This document shows, in pieces, positions 9,592-18,420 of a DNA stretch of 64,000 nt (the stretch's first letter is position 1; every line of letters begins with the position of its first letter). Under the pieces are notes generated by a model that was not told the origin of the DNA, ran no database searches, and saw only the letters and a list, made by a program, of their open reading frames with translations. The stretch lies in the NCBI GenBank assembly GCA_023441805.1, contig JAEZNO010000021.1:124001-188000 (forward strand). Direction: 5' to 3'. The DNA is from Bacteroidota bacterium (lineage in GTDB: Bacteria > Bacteroidota > Bacteroidia > Bacteroidales > Lentimicrobiaceae). The position numbers and the translations under genes were made by a program.

Positions 9592-9640
9592 GCTGTAATT
9601 TTAAGAGGCAGTATTGCCTCGCTGCAATAACAATTACAGC
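9592..9640 (-). promoter_or_regulatory. nested inverted repeats in the hmgA upstream region
   Basis: GCTGTAATT (9592-9600) is complementary to AATTACAGC (9632-9640). Inside this pair lies the perfect hairpin GAGGCA-GTAT-TGCCTC (9605-9620). The structure begins 2 bp before the hmgA ATG. It could be a regulator-binding palindrome or a 5' leader structure that masks translation initiation. No T-run follows the hairpin, so it is not an ordinary terminator. The rest of the 9591-9760 gap shows no convincing promoter or gene. Confidence 0.4.
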
Positions 9641-9760
9641 CATATATTGTTTGAAGACAGATATAGCAGAAGAATCACTATTCTGTATATTCCGGCTAAA
9701 TCAACAGTGTTATTCCTGCGACATGATCCGGTTATTTTGGGCTCTAACGTTAGGAAGAAA

Positions 9761-10423
9761 CTAAATCTTATGGTTCTTATCTTCTAAGAGCGGTACGAAT
9801 CTGAAATAACCATGGGTTGTTACTTCAACATTTTGTTGGTCAACTTTTGTTAGAAGGGTCATCACCTGGCTATCTCCTTCATTTACCGGAATAACCATCT
9901 TGCCTCCCGGTTTCAATTGATCAATCAATTTTTGTGGAACAAATGGAGCTGCTGCGGTTACAATTATCCGGTCAAAAGGTGCAAATGCCGGTAAACCATT
10001 ATATCCATCACCAAAATGCACCTTAACCAGGCAACCTATTTTAGCCAGAAGCTCTTTCGATTTCACAAATAAAGGCTTTTGCCGTTCTATTGAGTATACT
10101 TTAGCTCCAAGATTGTAAAGAATACCTGCCTGATAACCTGATCCTGTACCGACTTCCAGAACCTTATCACCTTTTCTTACATCCAACAACTGTGTTTGGA
10201 AAGCCACTGTATATGGTTGTGAAATTGTTTGTCCTTCACCTATTGGAAAAGCATTATCCTGATATGCATATTCAAGGAAACCTGAATCAAAGAAAAAATG
10301 ACGGGGCAATGCTTCCATTGCAGCCAGAATATGTTCATCATTTATTCCTTTAGCCCTGATTTGTTCTACAAGCTTTTTACGTAGTCCTTTGTGTCTGAAA
10401 GTATCAACAAGATTTGAAGCCAT
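9761..10423 (-). CDS. pcm: protein-L-isoaspartate O-methyltransferase
   Basis: The enzyme methylates isoaspartyl residues in damaged proteins with S-adenosylmethionine. The SAM-binding motif I is VLEVGTGSGYQAGIL. Upstream is the PCMT signature AFPIGEGQTISQPYTVAFQTQLL, and DRIIVTAAAPFVPQKLIDQLKPGGKMVIPV follows in separate blocks. I chose the ATG at 10423 (220 residues, MASNLVDTFRHKGLRKK), because the 21 residues of the longer form look unlike the family and would push the start almost into the divergent Gfo/Idh/MocA gene. It is transcribed away from that gene and sits upstream of hmgA by 170 bp. Confidence 0.93.
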   Translation of the reverse strand: MASNLVDTFRHKGLRKKLVEQIRAKGINDEHILAAMEALPRHFFFDSGFLEYAYQDNAFPIGEGQTISQPYTVAFQTQLLDVRKGDKVLEVGTGSGYQAGILYNLGAKVYSIERQKPLFVKSKELLAKIGCLVKVHFGDGYNGLPAFAPFDRIIVTAAAPFVPQKLIDQLKPGGKMVIPVNEGDSQVMTLLTKVDQQNVEVTTHGYFRFVPLLEDKNHKI

Positions 10424-10503
10424 CTTGAATAAGACATTATAATTTGCTGCTAAATTACTAATTTCGCCAAGTAGAAAACAAACCAAAACTTAAATCGCTT
10501 GCT

Positions 10504-11490
10504 ATGCTCAAAATTGGTGTTGTCGGTGCAGGTCATCTTGGAAAAATCCACTTAAAGTGCATTAGACAAATTGAAAAGTATCAACTCGTAGGTTTTTTTG
10601 ATACTGATACTGAAAATGCAGCTAAAGTTACAGCCGAATTTTCGCTCCCTGCATACAAATCAATTGAGGAACTCATTAATGATGTAGATGTTGTTGATAT
10701 AGTAACCCCTACTCTTTCGCATTTTGACTGTGCTGCTATGGCACTTAAAAAATCCAAAAATGTGTTTATTGAGAAACCTGTAGTTACAACACCACAGCAA
10801 GCACTCGAGTTAATCAGTCTGGCTGAAGAAGCAAACGTTAAAGTTCAGGTAGGACATGTTGAGAGATTTAATCCTGCTTTCATTGCAGCATCCCCATTTA
10901 TTCAAAATCCGCTTTTTATTGAAACTCATCGTTTAGCACAATTCAATCCAAGAGGAACTGATGTCCCTGTTATTCTGGATCTTATGATTCATGATCTTGA
11001 TATTGTGTTGAGTATTGTAAAATCAGGAATACATAAAATAAGTGCTAGTGGTGTATCAGTAGTCAGCGATACCCCTGATATAGCAAATGCAAGAATTGAA
11101 TTTAACAACGGTTGCGTTGCTAACCTGACAGCCAGTAGAATTTCAATGAAGAATATGCGCAAGACACGTATCTTTCAGCGTGACGCATATATCTCAGTAG
11201 ATTTCCTCGACAAATCGACTGAAATAATCAGGATGTCAGAAAATATAAACAGAGAAGATCCATTTGCTTTAATTCTCGATCTGGGTTCTAACAAAAAACC
11301 TAAACAAATATTCATTGAAAAGCCCCAAATAATGCCTTTAAATGCAATACTATCCGAATTAGAAAGCTTTGCTGATGCTATTCTGCACAATACAACACCT
11401 CCTGTTACTATAACCGACGGTTATCATGCACTGGACTTAGCTTACAGGATAATACGTAAAATGGAAGATGCGGCTAATCTTGCTGAATAG
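10504..11490 (+). CDS. Gfo/Idh/MocA family NAD(P)-dependent oxidoreductase
   Basis: A Rossmann fold starts at residue 3 (IGVVGAGHLGKIHLKCI). The family motif EKPV occurs in VFIEKPVVTTPQQA, where the lysine is catalytic. The second, alpha/beta domain holds QVGHVERFNPAF and LMIHDLDIVLSI, where the histidine of DLMIHDLD corresponds to the conserved substrate-site His. The length of 328 residues is normal. The downstream lipoprotein and sugar transferase suggest sugar-nucleotide or surface polysaccharide chemistry, perhaps oxidation of a UDP-sugar, but the substrate is not readable from sequence. Confidence 0.88.
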   Translation: MLKIGVVGAGHLGKIHLKCIRQIEKYQLVGFFDTDTENAAKVTAEFSLPAYKSIEELINDVDVVDIVTPTLSHFDCAAMALKKSKNVFIEKPVVTTPQQALELISLAEEANVKVQVGHVERFNPAFIAASPFIQNPLFIETHRLAQFNPRGTDVPVILDLMIHDLDIVLSIVKSGIHKISASGVSVVSDTPDIANARIEFNNGCVANLTASRISMKNMRKTRIFQRDAYISVDFLDKSTEIIRMSENINREDPFALILDLGSNKKPKQIFIEKPQIMPLNAILSELESFADAILHNTTPPVTITDGYHALDLAYRIIRKMEDAANLAE

Positions 11491-11586
11491 TTTTCTCTCC
11501 CGGTTAAAATTTGTTAAAAAATTAAGCAATAAACCGAATTTATAGCCGTTGAATGTACACGGTTACATAATGAACAAGCTTCAAAA

Positions 11587-12483
11587 ATGATTATTTATAC
11601 TCAAAGGCTTTTACCATTTTTCCTTACGCTTATAGTAATACTCACTGTAACTGTTAGTTGTGAAAATCAGGAAGATGAAGACCTGGTTCCATCCTATATC
11701 CACATCGATAAAATATCGGTATCCTCTAATTTGACACAAGGGTCAAATTCATCAAATATTACAGATGCCTGGGTGTATCTTGATGAAACTCTGATTGGTT
11801 CATTTGAGTTACCGGCTACTGTACCAATATTATCTTCCGGAAAACAGAAAATTACTGTCCGTCCTGGTATTAAGCTAAATGGAATAAGTAATACCAGGGC
11901 AGCTTATCCCTTCTATACAGGTATCGTCCGCGAGTTAGAACTCGTAAAAGACAGTATTATCAATATTACCGGCAATACTTCTTATGAGAGAAATACAATA
12001 TTTCCATGGCTGGAAGATTTTGATTCGCCTTCTCTTAGTATTGATACAAGCGCAAAGAGTGATGTTTCTATAGCGAAAACAAGTGATCCACAACTCATTT
12101 TCAATGAACCCGGTAATTTGTATTCCGGGTTGGTCACAATGACTAATGACACTTCTATATTTGAGGTTGTTACAAAGGATAAATTTGATTTTCCTGAAAA
12201 TGGAGGTTATATTTTCCTTGAAGTAAACTACAAAATAAATCATCCTTTGGTTTTTGGAGTTTATTACTCAGTTAATGGTGCAAGGATACAAAGACCTATA
12301 GTTATCCTGAACAAAACAGATGAATGGAAGAAAACCTATATAAATCTCTCAGTTATCAAATATGATACTCCAAGTGCTTATGATTTCCAGATTTTTATGG
12401 GTGCAGAGAAAGAAGATGGCACCGAAAATGCTATCTTTTTGCTTGACAATCTAAAATTGGTACGCTTTAATTCATCGAAATGA
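11587..12483 (+). CDS. hypothetical lipoprotein coupled to a sugar transferase
   Basis: This 298-residue protein starts with a lipoprotein signal (MIIYTQRLLPFFLTLIVILTV) and lipobox TVSC at about residue 25, followed by an acidic stretch (ENQEDEDL) as seen in surface-exposed Bacteroidota lipoproteins. Residues about 40-120 resemble a PEGA-like beta fold (AWVYLDETLIGSFELPATV). The rest is predicted beta-rich and may bind carbohydrate. The last four bases (ATGA) overlap the start of the polyprenyl glycosylphosphotransferase gene, which implies translational coupling. I do not recognise a named family, and the function is unknown. The neighbours suggest export or attachment of polysaccharide. 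Confidence 0.75.
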   Translation: MIIYTQRLLPFFLTLIVILTVTVSCENQEDEDLVPSYIHIDKISVSSNLTQGSNSSNITDAWVYLDETLIGSFELPATVPILSSGKQKITVRPGIKLNGISNTRAAYPFYTGIVRELELVKDSIINITGNTSYERNTIFPWLEDFDSPSLSIDTSAKSDVSIAKTSDPQLIFNEPGNLYSGLVTMTNDTSIFEVVTKDKFDFPENGGYIFLEVNYKINHPLVFGVYYSVNGARIQRPIVILNKTDEWKKTYINLSVIKYDTPSAYDFQIFMGAEKEDGTENAIFLLDNLKLVRFNSSK

Positions 12484-13898
12484 ACAGAAAATTACAGGTC
12501 ACTCGATATGTTTTAGCCGACCTCCTGGCCGCTATACTAGGTTGGGCTACGTTTTTTGTTTATCGAAAATATTCAGCCGATCATGAAGTATTTAGCCATC
12601 CCGAATTGATTTATCAGGACAGGAATCTGTTTTATGGCCTGATTTTTATCCCGGTATTTTGGTTATGCCTGTACGTCATGATGGGTACTTACAGAAGGAT
12701 TTATCGAAAAGCTCGTCTGCGTGAACTCGGTCAAACTTTATTAATCACAATTATCGGAGTAATCATTCTGTTCTTTACTCTGATCATTGACGATATGATT
12801 GAAGAATACCATCACTATTATGATTCTATACTGGTACTTTTCTGTTGTCATTTTATTCCCACTTACACATTCAGGCTAATTCTTACATCAATTACTACCT
12901 ACAGAATTCATCACAAGATTATAGGATTTAATACAATCATTGTTGGGAGTAATGGGAATGCAATTGGGATATACAATGAGATCGAAAATCAGGAAAAGTC
13001 CAGTGGTAACAGATTTATTGGATTCGTTAATGCAGCGCCTTACAAGGATTATAAGCTAGAGAAATTTCTTCCTCATTTGGGGCAGATTAACCAGCTAAAA
13101 CAAATAATTATGGAACACAACGTAGAGGAGGTTATTATCGCTACGGAACGATCTGAAGTCAAAACAATTGAACAGATCATTACTGAAGTTGAAAGTACTA
13201 ATGTAATAATCAAAGTAATTCCAGATATGCAGGATTATTTATTAGGTACGATTCATTCCACCTCTATCTTTCATACTCCCCTGCTTGAAATCTCTCCCGA
13301 TTTGATGCCTGCATGGCAGCAATCAATCAAGCGATTAATTGATGTTTTTGTATCAATCATTGCTATGATCATTTTAATCCCGGCATATATTGGTGTCGCT
13401 ATTGGTATTAAACTAACTTCTAAAGGACCTGTCCTTTATCGCCAAAAACGTATTGGGATTCATGGCAAACCATTTACCATGATTAAATTCAGAAGTATGT
13501 ATTGCGATGCCGAAAAGAATGGAGTGCCTCAATTATCATCAAAAGATGATCCTCGCATTACTCCATTCGGATTGTTCTTGCGTAAGGTTCGTCTGGATGA
13601 AATCCCTCAATTTTGGTCAGTCTTAATTGGCGATATGTCACTTGTAGGACCCAGACCTGAAAGACAATATTTTATTGATCAAATAGTACAACGTGCCCCT
13701 CACTATCGTTTATTGCAAAAAGTTAAACCGGGAATCACTTCTTGGGGGCAGGTCAAATATGGATATGCAGAGAATATTGATCAAATGGTTGAAAGACTCA
13801 AATTCGATATTCTCTATATTGAGAATATGTCTCTTGCAATGGACTTTAAAATCTTGATTTATACTGTACTGATAGTATTGCAGGGGCGTGGTAAATAA
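12480..13898 (+). CDS. exopolysaccharide polyprenyl glycosylphosphotransferase (initiating sugar transferase)
   Basis: The 472-residue inner-membrane enzyme has four N-terminal transmembrane helices, a CoA-binding-like middle domain (FNTIIVGSNGNAIGIYNEIE) and a C-terminal WcaJ/PglC-type catalytic domain. Catalytic-domain marks include the re-entrant helix after KRLIDVF, GPVLYRQKRIG, FTMIKFRSM, LRKVRLDEIPQFW and MSLVGPRPE. Such enzymes move a sugar-1-phosphate from a UDP-sugar to undecaprenyl phosphate, the first membrane step of capsule or exopolysaccharide synthesis. No flippase or polymerase is in the window, so later steps must be encoded elsewhere. It converges with the DUF4294 gene, leaving only 2 bp between stops. 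Confidence 0.93.
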   Translation: MNRKLQVTRYVLADLLAAILGWATFFVYRKYSADHEVFSHPELIYQDRNLFYGLIFIPVFWLCLYVMMGTYRRIYRKARLRELGQTLLITIIGVIILFFTLIIDDMIEEYHHYYDSILVLFCCHFIPTYTFRLILTSITTYRIHHKIIGFNTIIVGSNGNAIGIYNEIENQEKSSGNRFIGFVNAAPYKDYKLEKFLPHLGQINQLKQIIMEHNVEEVIIATERSEVKTIEQIITEVESTNVIIKVIPDMQDYLLGTIHSTSIFHTPLLEISPDLMPAWQQSIKRLIDVFVSIIAMIILIPAYIGVAIGIKLTSKGPVLYRQKRIGIHGKPFTMIKFRSMYCDAEKNGVPQLSSKDDPRITPFGLFLRKVRLDEIPQFWSVLIGDMSLVGPRPERQYFIDQIVQRAPHYRLLQKVKPGITSWGQVKYGYAENIDQMVERLKFDILYIENMSLAMDFKILIYTVLIVLQGRGK

Positions 13899-13900
13899 TC

Positions 13901-14485
13901 TCAGATTGTACCGCTTTCTATTCTCTGTACAATCATTTCAATATCTCTGTCCTCACCCTGCGGGTCATATTTTTCTTTTAGGTTATAGCCAAAAAGTTTC
14001 CCTACATTTTGCCAGAAAAACGCGATAAACGTCCCTCTTAGCTCTTTGACAATATGATAAGTAGGATCTCCAACTTCGCGATCTACCAGCTTTAAGAGTA
14101 TATGTCCCTGGGTAATTGTTAGCTTCTTAAGTTCTTCACCAAATTCAGCCTTTAATTCTTCCTCTGCCTTCCTATATAATTTCTTTTGTTCCTTTTCGGA
14201 TAATCCTGCCATTAATGCATCATATTCTCTCAGTTTGATGCCTGCAAGTTTCGCATAGGGATAAACCTTCTTAACATTTCGAACTAATCTATCATACTTT
14301 CGCTGTTCACTTGGAGTACGATAAACTTTATATCCTTTAACCCTTACTTCAGGCAGATCTAACATAAGAATAGTATCTCCATCAACAATTTTTGCTTTAA
14401 CAACATGCAGATTTCCTGGTAGTTGAGCAATAGCTGATGGGATAATAAATGCAAGGAACAAAAGGCAATATATAAAACGGGTCAT
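13901..14485 (-). CDS. DUF4294 domain-containing exported protein
   Basis: The 194-residue protein has a signal peptide ending IPSAIAQ. The rest is a basic, mostly helical domain with the DUF4294 marks DGDTILMLDLPEVRV, RKYDRLVRNVKKVYPYAKLA and an amphipathic segment LSEKEQKKLYRKAEEELK. The family is essentially restricted to Bacteroidota and its function is unknown. It is probably periplasmic. It lies 88 bp downstream of clpX in the same direction, but nothing links it mechanistically to the protease. Confidence 0.88.
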   Translation of the reverse strand: MTRFIYCLLFLAFIIPSAIAQLPGNLHVVKAKIVDGDTILMLDLPEVRVKGYKVYRTPSEQRKYDRLVRNVKKVYPYAKLAGIKLREYDALMAGLSEKEQKKLYRKAEEELKAEFGEELKKLTITQGHILLKLVDREVGDPTYHIVKELRGTFIAFFWQNVGKLFGYNLKEKYDPQGEDRDIEMIVQRIESGTI

Positions 14486-14552
14486 TCAACCATTTAATTT
14501 CTTTCCTAATAAACAAAAAGAATGCCACCGTATCTTTACTGTATATTATTCC

Positions 14553-14585
14553 AGGCTACCCTGTATCATAAACTAGGCTACCCTG
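14553..14585. repeat. 11-bp direct repeat at the clpX 3' end
   Basis: AGGCTACCCTG occurs at 14553-14563 and again at 14575-14585. The second copy includes the last coding bases of clpX and the first copy lies in the downstream gap. The copies are 22 bp apart, about two helical turns. This may be a small local duplication and has no clear function. Confidence 0.6.
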
Positions 14586-15799
14586 AGCTTAGATTTTCCA
14601 GTTCTGCTGAGTTTCTCTTCAGCATAAGGCAAAGTTACTTTGAATTCCTTAGTACTTTGGTCTGATGGTAATTCAAACATTGCATCTGTTAAGATTGCTT
14701 CCATTATTGAGCGAAGACCTCTTGCTCCTAATTTGAACTCAATAGCTTTGTCTACAATGTAATCCAGAACTGAATCACTTATCACCAGTTTAATTCCATC
14801 TAATTGGAATAGCTGGGTAAATTGCTTTATTAAGGAATTCTTTGGTTCAGTCAATACCTTCCTTAACGCAGATTTATCTAATGGACTTAAATAAGTTACT
14901 ACCGGCATTCTTCCAACGAGTTCAGGTATTAAACCAAAGCTTTTTAAATCTTGCGGTGCTATATACTGCAATAGGTTGTCCTTATCGATTTCCTCTTCTT
15001 TGTGTGCAGAATACCCTATAATGTTAGCTTGAACTCTGGAAGCAATTTTTTTCTCTATACCATCGAATGCACCTCCTGCAATAAAAAGAATGTTCTGCGT
15101 ATTAATCTGAATCATTCTTTGCTCTGGATGTTTACGTCCTCCTTGAGGAGGTACATTAACAACAGCACCTTCTAATAATTTCAACAGAGCCTGCTGGACA
15201 CCTTCACCCGAAACATCTCTGGTTATTGAAGGGTTATCGCTTTTTCTGGCAATCTTATCAATCTCGTCAATAAAAACAATGCCTTTCTCAGCTGCAGCTA
15301 CATCATAATCTGCGGCCTGAAGCAATCTTGACAGAATGCTCTCAACGTCTTCTCCAACATAACCGGCTTCAGTCAATACAGTAGCATCAGCGATACAAAA
15401 AGGTACATTCAGAAACCTGGCTATTGTTCTTGCCAATAATGTTTTACCTGTTCCGGTTGCTCCTACAAGAATTAAATTTGATTTCTCAATCTCAACTTCA
15501 TCATTCTTTGATGAAGGATTACTTATTCTTTTGAAGTGATTATAAACAGCAACCGATAACAACCTTTTTGCGTCATCCTGACCAATAACGTATTGATCAA
15601 GATATGCTTTTATCTCAGCAGGCTTATGTAGTTTTAGCTTTGTGTAATCACGATCTAATAATTTAGTTTCCTCTCTTATTATATCCTGAGCCTGATCTAC
15701 ACAATAGTTGCAAATATGAGCGTCAGCACCTGAAATTAACATTATAGTCTCTTTCCGTGGCCTCCCGCAAAATGAGCATCGTTCTTCTTTCTTCACCAT
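14573..15799 (-). CDS. clpX: ATP-dependent Clp protease ATP-binding subunit ClpX
   Basis: The 408-residue AAA+ unfoldase has an N-terminal zinc-binding domain with four cysteines (CSFCGRPRKE and CNYCVDQAQ). Walker A is GATGTGKT, Walker B is GIVFIDEIDKIARK, and the pore loop GYVGEDVES follows. Sensor-2-like GARGLRSIMEAIL is near the C terminus. It unfolds tagged substrates and feeds them into ClpP. It is 83 bp downstream of clpP, which follows tig, the usual tig-clpP-clpX order. The identification is firm. Confidence 0.98.
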   Translation of the reverse strand: MVKKEERCSFCGRPRKETIMLISGADAHICNYCVDQAQDIIREETKLLDRDYTKLKLHKPAEIKAYLDQYVIGQDDAKRLLSVAVYNHFKRISNPSSKNDEVEIEKSNLILVGATGTGKTLLARTIARFLNVPFCIADATVLTEAGYVGEDVESILSRLLQAADYDVAAAEKGIVFIDEIDKIARKSDNPSITRDVSGEGVQQALLKLLEGAVVNVPPQGGRKHPEQRMIQINTQNILFIAGGAFDGIEKKIASRVQANIIGYSAHKEEEIDKDNLLQYIAPQDLKSFGLIPELVGRMPVVTYLSPLDKSALRKVLTEPKNSLIKQFTQLFQLDGIKLVISDSVLDYIVDKAIEFKLGARGLRSIMEAILTDAMFELPSDQSTKEFKVTLPYAEEKLSRTGKSKLRVA

Positions 15800-15882
15800 A
15801 ATATACTAACTCCGTATTTTACTGTCTATTTATCTCTAAAAGTACTAACAAGTAACTAGTCGAGAAAATAAACCGTCTAAGC

Positions 15883-16557
15883 TTATAATCTGCCTTTTAC
15901 AAGTACTTCATCAATCATACCATACTCTTTAGCTTCCTCTGCAGTCATCCAGTAATCACGATCAGAGTCCTTTTCTATCTTCTTAAACGGTTGGCCTGAA
16001 TGTTCAGCTATAATATCGTACAACTCTTTTTTAAGTTTCATGATTTCCCGGGCAGTAATTTCTATATCCGAAGCTTGTCCTGATGCCCCACCCATTGGTT
16101 GATGAATCAATATTCTGGAATGCTTTAAGGCAGTACGTTTTCCTTTCTGGCCTGCACATAATAATACAGCTCCCATTGACGCTGCCATTCCTGTACAGAT
16201 TGTTGCCACATCCGGTGCAATGTACTGCATTGTGTCATAAATACCCAAACCGGCATAAACACTTCCCCCGGGAGTATTTAAGTAAATCTGTATATCCTTC
16301 TTGCCATCAACTGATTCAAGAAACAGTAATTGAGCCTGTATAATATTAGCTACATAATCATCAATAGGAACACCCAAAAAAATTATCCTATCCATCATCA
16401 ACCTGGAAAAAACATCCATAGTAGCAATATTCAACTGACGTTCTTCAATAATTGTTGGTGAAATGTAGCCTGTAACAGCTGACTGGTATTTCCTTAATGT
16501 AGTGCTACTGATACCAAGGTGCCCGGTAGCATATTTTACGAATTCATTGTGGTCCAT
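15883..16557 (-). CDS. clpP: ATP-dependent Clp protease proteolytic subunit ClpP
   Basis: This 224-residue serine peptidase forms the tetradecameric chamber partnered with ClpX. The catalytic Ser lies in GMAASMGAVLL and the catalytic His in HSRILIHQPMGG. The hydrophobic core segment IYLNTPGGSVYAGLGIYDTM and the axial IFLGVPIDD region are also present. The N-terminal extension of about 35 residues may be a propeptide. The gene starts 4 bp after the tig stop, so tig and clpP are almost certainly cotranscribed. Confidence 0.98.
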   Translation of the reverse strand: MDHNEFVKYATGHLGISSTTLRKYQSAVTGYISPTIIEERQLNIATMDVFSRLMMDRIIFLGVPIDDYVANIIQAQLLFLESVDGKKDIQIYLNTPGGSVYAGLGIYDTMQYIAPDVATICTGMAASMGAVLLCAGQKGKRTALKHSRILIHQPMGGASGQASDIEITAREIMKLKKELYDIIAEHSGQPFKKIEKDSDRDYWMTAEEAKEYGMIDEVLVKGRL

Positions 16558-16561
16558 AATG

Positions 16562-17914
16562 TTAATTTTTTGAATTTAATTTAATAAACTCGTCGTAAGT
16601 TAATTTCTCTATCCTGGGTTGAACTTTTTCTTTCAATAGTTCAATTAACTTTCCTTCTAACAGATGAGTTCTAATCCTTGAACTATCCTCTCCATTTTTC
16701 ATAAACGAATCTGCAATGCTATCGATTCTGCTCTTAGTCTCTTCATCTAGTTCTTTTGAGCCGGGCATCCTGAAATAACCTCTATAAACATCCTTAACCT
16801 CTTCATCTGTTACAGTAATTTCATGTTCCGAAATCATCCTGTTTTCAATAAGTTGCCATTTTAACGACCTACTGTAACCTTCATAGTCTTTCTCAATATC
16901 TTCAGCAGTGAATTTATCAGGATTTGTCTCAACAAGCCACCTTTTAACAAATTCATCCGGCAGTGCGATATTGGCATCAGCAATTATAGCTTCAATTGCA
17001 TCATTGAAGAACCTGCGTTTTGATTCATTTACAAATGAATCATCAGCTTCCTTTTTAATTCTGGCGAGAACTGATTCTTCATCCTTAATTTCTTCACCCG
17101 GGAATACTTTTTCAAAAAACTCTTCATTCAATTCAGCAGGAACCATTCTGGTTACTGATGTAATTGTAAAGTTAAACTTTGAAGTTGAATCATTAACCAA
17201 ATCAGAATTTACACCCAAAATTGTTGCCTTTTCAGTTGCACTATCAACAATGGTATTTATATCTAAAGTAATCGTTGATCCTACTTTAGCACCAATTAGT
17301 TTATTCAGTGTTTCTTCACTCTTAATTTGATTTGTATTCAGAGTTCCGGACGATTTAATGCCTTCTTCTTTTACTGATTCATCTTCGTTAAGTTCAATAA
17401 AATCACCTTTTATTAAATCTCCTTTCTCAACTGATTCAGTTTCCTGCATTTGTCCTTGTCTTAAACGGAGGTCTGCCAGATAGTCAGATGCCATCTTGTC
17501 AGTTGAAGTAATCTGATAATAAGTTAGCCCTAACGAAGGTGTGAGGTTAACTTGAAAATCAGGAGACATAGCTATATCAAAGTAAAAGCTTAAATCCCCC
17601 GGATCAGTGAAGTCAACCGGTTTTGTTTTTTCTGTATTTGCGAGAGGATTGCCTAATAATTGAAGATTGTTATCTCTTATATATTTATCCAGTGAATCGC
17701 TTAATAACTTGTTAATTTCATCGGCTGTAACTGCTTGTCCGTACATTTTTTTTGTAAGAGAAAACGGAACTTTACCAGGCCTGAATCCAGGCATTTGTGC
17801 TTTCTTTTGATAGTCTCTTAAAACTTTGTTGACATTATCTTCATAGTCATTTACTGATAATTCAATCTTCAATGTAGCGGTTAAATCGCCTGTTTTTTCA
17901 AGTTCAATGTTCAT
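16562..17914 (-). CDS. tig: trigger factor (ribosome-associated chaperone)
   Basis: The 450-residue protein has an N-terminal ribosome-binding domain with the recognisable QMPGFRPGKVPFSLTKKMYG segment; the standard signature is GFRxGKxP. A divergent central FKBP-like region and a helical C-terminal substrate cradle follow. It shields nascent chains and may catalyse prolyl isomerisation. The central domain is weakly conserved, as is common in Bacteroidota, so PPIase activity is uncertain. It heads the tig-clpP-clpX run. Confidence 0.94.
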   Translation of the reverse strand: MNIELEKTGDLTATLKIELSVNDYEDNVNKVLRDYQKKAQMPGFRPGKVPFSLTKKMYGQAVTADEINKLLSDSLDKYIRDNNLQLLGNPLANTEKTKPVDFTDPGDLSFYFDIAMSPDFQVNLTPSLGLTYYQITSTDKMASDYLADLRLRQGQMQETESVEKGDLIKGDFIELNEDESVKEEGIKSSGTLNTNQIKSEETLNKLIGAKVGSTITLDINTIVDSATEKATILGVNSDLVNDSTSKFNFTITSVTRMVPAELNEEFFEKVFPGEEIKDEESVLARIKKEADDSFVNESKRRFFNDAIEAIIADANIALPDEFVKRWLVETNPDKFTAEDIEKDYEGYSRSLKWQLIENRMISEHEITVTDEEVKDVYRGYFRMPGSKELDEETKSRIDSIADSFMKNGEDSSRIRTHLLEGKLIELLKEKVQPRIEKLTYDEFIKLNSKN

Positions 17915-17999
17915 TTTGTATTAATGTGTGATTAGTGGCTATTGTAAAAAATTTACCCAAAAAATTAGTCTGCTAAGATAGTCAATATAATGATATTCT

Positions 18000-18236
18000 T
18001 TATTCGTTACGACGAATAACCTCAATTGTAAAATTGGCGGCAAGTGCTGCAAGAGCACCTACTGCGGCTAAAACAGGGGCAAACACTGCTCCTATAACAC
18101 CAATTGTAACAGGTATCTCTAAATAAGTCTTTCCATTCTCATCTTTGATGATAATCCTGCTAATATTACCTTCATGGAATAGTTGCTTAATCTTTGAGAG
18201 CAGGTCCTCTCCTTTTACTTTAAATTCTTCGCTCAT
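18000..18236 (-). CDS. small DUF4342 protein
   Basis: I chose the internal ATG at 18236 (78 residues, MSEEFKVKGEDLLSKIKQL), which matches the usual start of DUF4342 proteins; an in-frame ATG 27 bp earlier is less likely. The N-terminal half has an IIIKDENGKTYLEIP motif. A glycine/alanine-rich hydrophobic segment (GVIGAVFAPVLAAVGALAAL) follows and could be membrane-associated. The function of the family is not known. It lies between tig and the V-ATPase operon and is separated from the latter by a terminator. Confidence 0.8.
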   Translation of the reverse strand: MSEEFKVKGEDLLSKIKQLFHEGNISRIIIKDENGKTYLEIPVTIGVIGAVFAPVLAAVGALAALAANFTIEVIRRNE

Positions 18237-18365
18237 AATTTTTTCAGTTTCAATATTTAACAAAGTTGTAATAACAATCCTTGCCAGTCAAAAATCATTC
18301 CTTTCATTAAATATGTCTGCGTTAATTATCATCTCATAGTTTGATGCATCGGTATTTCAAAAATT

Positions 18366-18394
18366 AAAGGCCATCCTTATGAAAAGGACAGCCT
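18366..18394 (-). terminator. intrinsic terminator of the V-ATPase operon
   Basis: On the minus strand AAGGCTGTCC pairs with GGATGGCCTT across a 9-nt loop, with two G-T wobbles, and is followed by TTTAATTTTTG. It lies 27 bp past the K-subunit stop, at the end of the ATPase operon. Confidence 0.75.
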
Positions 18395-18420
18395 TGAATT
18401 AAAAAATACATCCTAATTTG

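Noticed and set aside
9576..9764. 62-codon plus-strand open frame across the hmgA upstream gap
   Set aside because: It runs through the inverted repeats, overlaps the hmgA start and the pcm stop, and has a Cys-rich, non-protein-like composition.
16908..17330. 140-codon plus-strand open frame inside tig
   Set aside because: Antisense shadow; Ser/Phe-rich and without family resemblance.
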